Shown here: positions 5,700-8,009 of the stretch, piece after piece
Layout: the number at the start of each line of letters is the position of its first letter
Position numbering within the stretch: the stretch's first letter is position 1
NCBI RefSeq assembly: GCF_937889215.1
Contig: NZ_CALBEX010000418.1
Coordinates: 1 to 8,009 of the forward strand
Origin: an uncultured Limnohabitans sp.
GTDB lineage: Bacteria > Pseudomonadota > Gammaproteobacteria > Burkholderiales > Burkholderiaceae_C
Direction of reading: 5' to 3'
Length of the DNA stretch: 8,009 nt
The notes under the pieces: generated by a model
The model's input: the letters and a program-made list of their open reading frames with translations, nothing else
Told to the model about the DNA's origin: nothing
The model's database searches: none
Made by a program: the position numbers and the translations under genes

Positions 5700-6995
5700 T
5701 CAGAGCGACTTGAACACATCCGCCGCGACACGCACCGTCTCGGCGATGTCGGCTTCGGTGTGGGCGCCGCTCACAAAGCCCGCTTCATAGAGGGCAGGGG
5801 CGATGTACACGCCGCCGTCCAGCAGGCCGTGGAACAGTTTGTTGAACTTGGGGCTGTCGCTTGTCATGACTTGGGCATAGTTTTGCGCCAACTCGGGCAG
5901 CAATAAAAAGCCAAACATGCCGCCTTGGCAGTCGGCGCTGAAGGGCACACCCGCCGCAGCGGCGGCACCTTTGAGGCCATCGACCAGGCTTTGTGTGCGG
6001 GCGCTCAGGGCTTCAAAAAAGCCGGGCTTGGCGATCTCGCGCAGCGTGGTCAGGCCGCAGGCGGTGGCCACCGGGTTGCCACTCAATGTGCCCGCTTGGT
6101 ACACCGGGCCGGTGGGGGCCAGTTGGCGCATGATCTCGCGCGGGCCACCAAAGGCGGCCAAAGGCATGCCGCCGCCAATCACCTTGCCCAGCACCGTCAT
6201 GTCGGGCTTGAAGCCGGGAATGGCTTTGGCGTAGACGCTTTGCGCGCTGCCCAGGGCCACACGGAAACCGGACATCACTTCGTCAAACACCAGCAAGGCG
6301 CCGTATTCGGTGCACAGCTCGCGGCAGCGTTTCATGAAGGGCACGCTGGCGCGCACAAAGTTCATGTTGCCCGCGATCGGCTCGATCATGACGCAGGCCA
6401 GTTCCTTGCCGTGCAGGGCAAAGGCTTCTTCCAGTTGCTGGATGTTGTTGTATTCGAGCACCAGGGTGTCGCGCACCACTTCAGGCGGCACACCTGCGCT
6501 GGTGGGATTGCCAAAAGTGGCCAGGCCCGAGCCGGCCTTGACCAGCAGCGCGTCGGCATGGCCGTGGTAACAGCCTTCAAACTTGATGAATTTGCTGCGG
6601 CCGGTGGCGCCACGGGCCAGGCGCAGCGCGCTCATGCCCGCTTCGGTGCCCGAGCTGACCAGGCGCACCATTTCCATGGACGGCACATGCTTCAGGATCT
6701 CTTCGGCCAGCTCGATCTCGCGTTCGGTGGGTGCGCCAAACGAGAAGCCGTCTAGGGCCGCTTTTTGCACCGCTTCGAGCACGGCAGGGTGGCCGTGGCC
6801 CAGGATCATCGGGCCCCAGGAGCCGATGTAATCGATGTATTTTTGGCCGTTGGCGTCCCAAAAATAAGCGCCTTGGGCGCGCTGCACAAAGCGCGGTGTG
6901 CCGCCCACGGCGCGAAAGGCGCGCACGGGGGAGTTGACGCCACCAGGGATCACTTGGGCGGCGCGGTCAAAAAGGGTTTGGTTGCGATCGGTCAT
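5700..6995 (-). CDS. hemL: Glutamate-1-semialdehyde 2,1-aminomutase
   Basis: PLP-dependent enzyme converting glutamate-1-semialdehyde to 5-aminolevulinate, the last step of the C5 route into heme. It has 431 residues, close to the usual length. Seen in order: N-terminal [17 protein letters not shown], the [18 protein letters not shown] block, [46 protein letters not shown], and the PLP-binding DEVMSGFR. These are followed by Lys271 in [18 protein letters not shown] (the Schiff-base lysine) and GTLSGNP with Thr303, which contacts the cofactor phosphate in the family. The ATG at 6993-6995 has GGAG 9 bases upstream. It starts 17 bp after the stop of the ThiD-like gene and is followed after 8 bp by the small barrel gene, so the three probably form one operon. 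All key residues are present; it should be active. Confidence 0.98.
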   Translation of the reverse strand: MTDRNQTLFDRAAQVIPGGVNSPVRAFRAVGGTPRFVQRAQGAYFWDANGQKYIDYIGSWGPMILGHGHPAVLEAVQKAALDGFSFGAPTEREIELAEEILKHVPSMEMVRLVSSGTEAGMSALRLARGATGRSKFIKFEGCYHGHADALLVKAGSGLATFGNPTSAGVPPEVVRDTLVLEYNNIQQLEEAFALHGKELACVMIEPIAGNMNFVRASVPFMKRCRELCTEYGALLVFDEVMSGFRVALGSAQSVYAKAIPGFKPDMTVLGKVIGGGMPLAAFGGPREIMRQLAPTGPVYQAGTLSGNPVATACGLTTLREIAKPGFFEALSARTQSLVDGLKGAAAAAGVPFSADCQGGMFGFLLLPELAQNYAQVMTSDSPKFNKLFHGLLDGGVYIAPALYEAGFVSGAHTEADIAETVRVAADVFKSL

Positions 6996-7012
6996 GGTTT
7001 TTGTCTCCGGCT

Positions 7013-7954
7013 TCAGTGTTTGGTTTCGTTGAAAGGTACTTCAAAATAATCTGCCCCCGGATGCACTTCGGGGCCATCGTCGTCGGTTTCTTCGCCTTCG
7101 GGCAGGGCCCAGAACAGGCGGTCCGGAATGACTTGGCCCATGCCGGGCCGAAAGCCCTCGTCGAGGCACCGGTCCAGGTAATGCAGGGCTTCGCTGGTGG
7201 CTTCCGGCAGGTCCATGCCGGTGGCCAGCAAGGCGGCCAGAGCCGCAGTGAGTGTGTCGCCCGCACCCGCAAACACTGCCTCGATGCGTTCAAACTTTTC
7301 GTGGGCCAACACGGTTTCGGGCGAGGCCAGCACGTTGTCGATGTGTTGCTCGGGCAAGGTCAAGCCTGTAACCAAGGTGAAGGGCACGCCCAGTTCGGCC
7401 GCGGCTTTGGCGATATCGCGGGGGCCGGGGTTGCGCTCACCCGTCCATTCAGGCAGCAGCCAGCGGCGCAGGGTGCTGTGGTGACCCACCAACACGCTGG
7501 TTTGGGGCAACAGCAATTCGCGAAAGGCGTCCAGATAAGCGTCGATCTTGTCTTCTTCCCACCATGACAGGTTGGGCATGTAGGCCACCACGGGCACGCC
7601 GTCGTAGTCGTCGGACAGCTCGGCGATCACTGCCAAGTTTTCCGGAGTGCCGACAAAGCCGACCTTGATGACCTGCACCGGCACGTCCTCGGCCACAGCG
7701 CGGGCTTGGTCGTGTACGGCCTCGTCGTCCAGCGCAAAAAAGTCGGTGATGCTGCTGGTGTCGCGCAGATAAGTGCCCGTGCAAATGGGCATGCAATGCG
7801 CCCCGACCGAGGCCATGGCCACGGCGTCGCAGCTCAAACCCCCAGCGCCGCTGGGGTCGTTCGCATTGAACGACAGCACACAGGCCAAGCTGGCCGATTC
7901 GTCGTCGTCCAGGAGCTGTTCGATGTCAGGGGTTTCTGGGTGGGGATCGGTCAT
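7013..7954 (-). CDS. thiD: ThiD-like kinase of the ribokinase superfamily, divergent
   Basis: A 313-residue protein related to hydroxymethylpyrimidine/phosphomethylpyrimidine kinase (thiamine synthesis). The match is clear at [20 protein letters not shown] (32-51, the ThiD N-terminal glycine motif) and at [18 protein letters not shown] (230-247, anion hole and catalytic base). Several ThiD signatures are altered. The catalytic GTGC of E. coli ThiD is GAGD here (Asp233, as in ribokinase and pyridoxal kinases), the VxDPVM region reads VVAYMP (122-127), and the TPN motif before the middle reads VGH. An acidic leader (residues 8-20) and acidic tail ([11 protein letters not shown]) flank the core. 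The ATG at 7954 is the only good start, but no Shine-Dalgarno site precedes it. hemL follows after 17 bp. Family membership is firm. True HMP-P kinase activity is probable at best, and the gene symbol follows common annotation in the group. Confidence 0.8.
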   Translation of the reverse strand: MTDPHPETPDIEQLLDDDESASLACVLSFNANDPSGAGGLSCDAVAMASVGAHCMPICTGTYLRDTSSITDFFALDDEAVHDQARAVAEDVPVQVIKVGFVGTPENLAVIAELSDDYDGVPVVAYMPNLSWWEEDKIDAYLDAFRELLLPQTSVLVGHHSTLRRWLLPEWTGERNPGPRDIAKAAAELGVPFTLVTGLTLPEQHIDNVLASPETVLAHEKFERIEAVFAGAGDTLTAALAALLATGMDLPEATSEALHYLDRCLDEGFRPGMGQVIPDRLFWALPEGEETDDDGPEVHPGADYFEVPFNETKH

Positions 7955-8000
7955 GAAAAGTCAAGCGTCTGGGCCTTTCGAGCCCCCTTGGGAGAACCCG

Positions 8001-8009
8001 ATGAGCGGG
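8001..8009 (+). CDS. Start of an unidentified gene, cut by the window end
   Basis: ATG at 8001 begins M-S-G and is preceded by GGGAG (7990-7994) at a good 6-bp spacing, so a gene very probably starts here, divergent from the ThiD-like kinase across 46 bp. In Burkholderiales a rubredoxin gene is often found at this position, but three codons cannot confirm that. Confidence 0.5.

Noticed and set aside
5940..5970. GCC/GCG-rich repeat-like stretch in hemL
   Set aside because: It encodes an alanine run (GAAAAAG) in a variable loop; it is not a repeat element.
5925..6755. 276-codon plus-strand open frame opposite hemL
   Set aside because: It is a shadow of the fully conserved hemL frame with biased composition and no recognisable domain.
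7952..7970. TTGACT on the minus strand just before the ThiD-like ATG as a -35 box
   Set aside because: A matching -10 would fall inside the coding region after the start codon and none is seen there.
7971..7994. Short GGGC/GCCC and CCC/GGG inverted repeats upstream of the gene at 8001
   Set aside because: Stems of three to four bases are expected by chance in GC-rich DNA.
1..8009. CRISPR arrays, tRNA or rRNA genes, insertion sequences, attachment sites, replication origin
   Set aside because: No regular direct repeats, tRNA-like cloverleaf, transposase motifs or long terminal repeats were seen on either strand.

Overview
The window looks like chromosomal DNA of a betaproteobacterium of the Burkholderiales, most likely family Comamonadaceae (a Limnohabitans/Rhodoferax-like organism). 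The reasons are its GC-rich codon use, the dusB-fis-purH order, a very short Fis, and protein wording typical of that family. The genus assignment is inference. Coding density is high and no gap without a gene exceeds about 140 bp.

Left block (1-3951, + strand): the 3' part of dusB (tRNA-dihydrouridine synthase), fis (nucleoid protein, overlapping dusB by ATGA), purH (last two steps of IMP synthesis) and a DEAD-box RNA helicase that probably starts at TTG 10 bp after purH. The four are tightly packed and probably co-transcribed. They join tRNA modification, global transcription control, purine supply and RNA remodelling, all of which are growth-rate functions.

Middle block (4011-5252): a small conserved protein of unknown function on the - strand (probably DUF6172) converges on the helicase. 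Divergent from it is a two-gene toxin-antitoxin-like module on the + strand: a ribbon-helix-helix antitoxin and an overlapping PIN-domain (VapC-like) toxin. An imperfect inverted repeat lies at the antitoxin promoter/start and is a candidate autoregulatory operator. The toxin seems to lack the last acidic residue of the PIN active site.

Right block (5224-7954, - strand): a divergent ThiD-like kinase, hemL (glutamate-1-semialdehyde aminomutase, heme synthesis) and a small exported, probably outer-membrane beta-barrel protein of unknown function. They are spaced 17 and 8 bp apart and read as one operon. The small barrel gene overlaps the 3' end of the toxin gene tail to tail. At the right edge a new + strand gene starts at 8001 with a good ribosome binding site, but only three codons are visible.

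Most of the window is ordinary housekeeping sequence, and I do not see a clearly new multi-gene system. The parts most worth a second look are the toxin-antitoxin-like pair with its operator and altered active site, the ThiD-like kinase with a ribokinase-type Asp and several lost ThiD signatures, and the uncharacterised barrel protein in the hemL operon.
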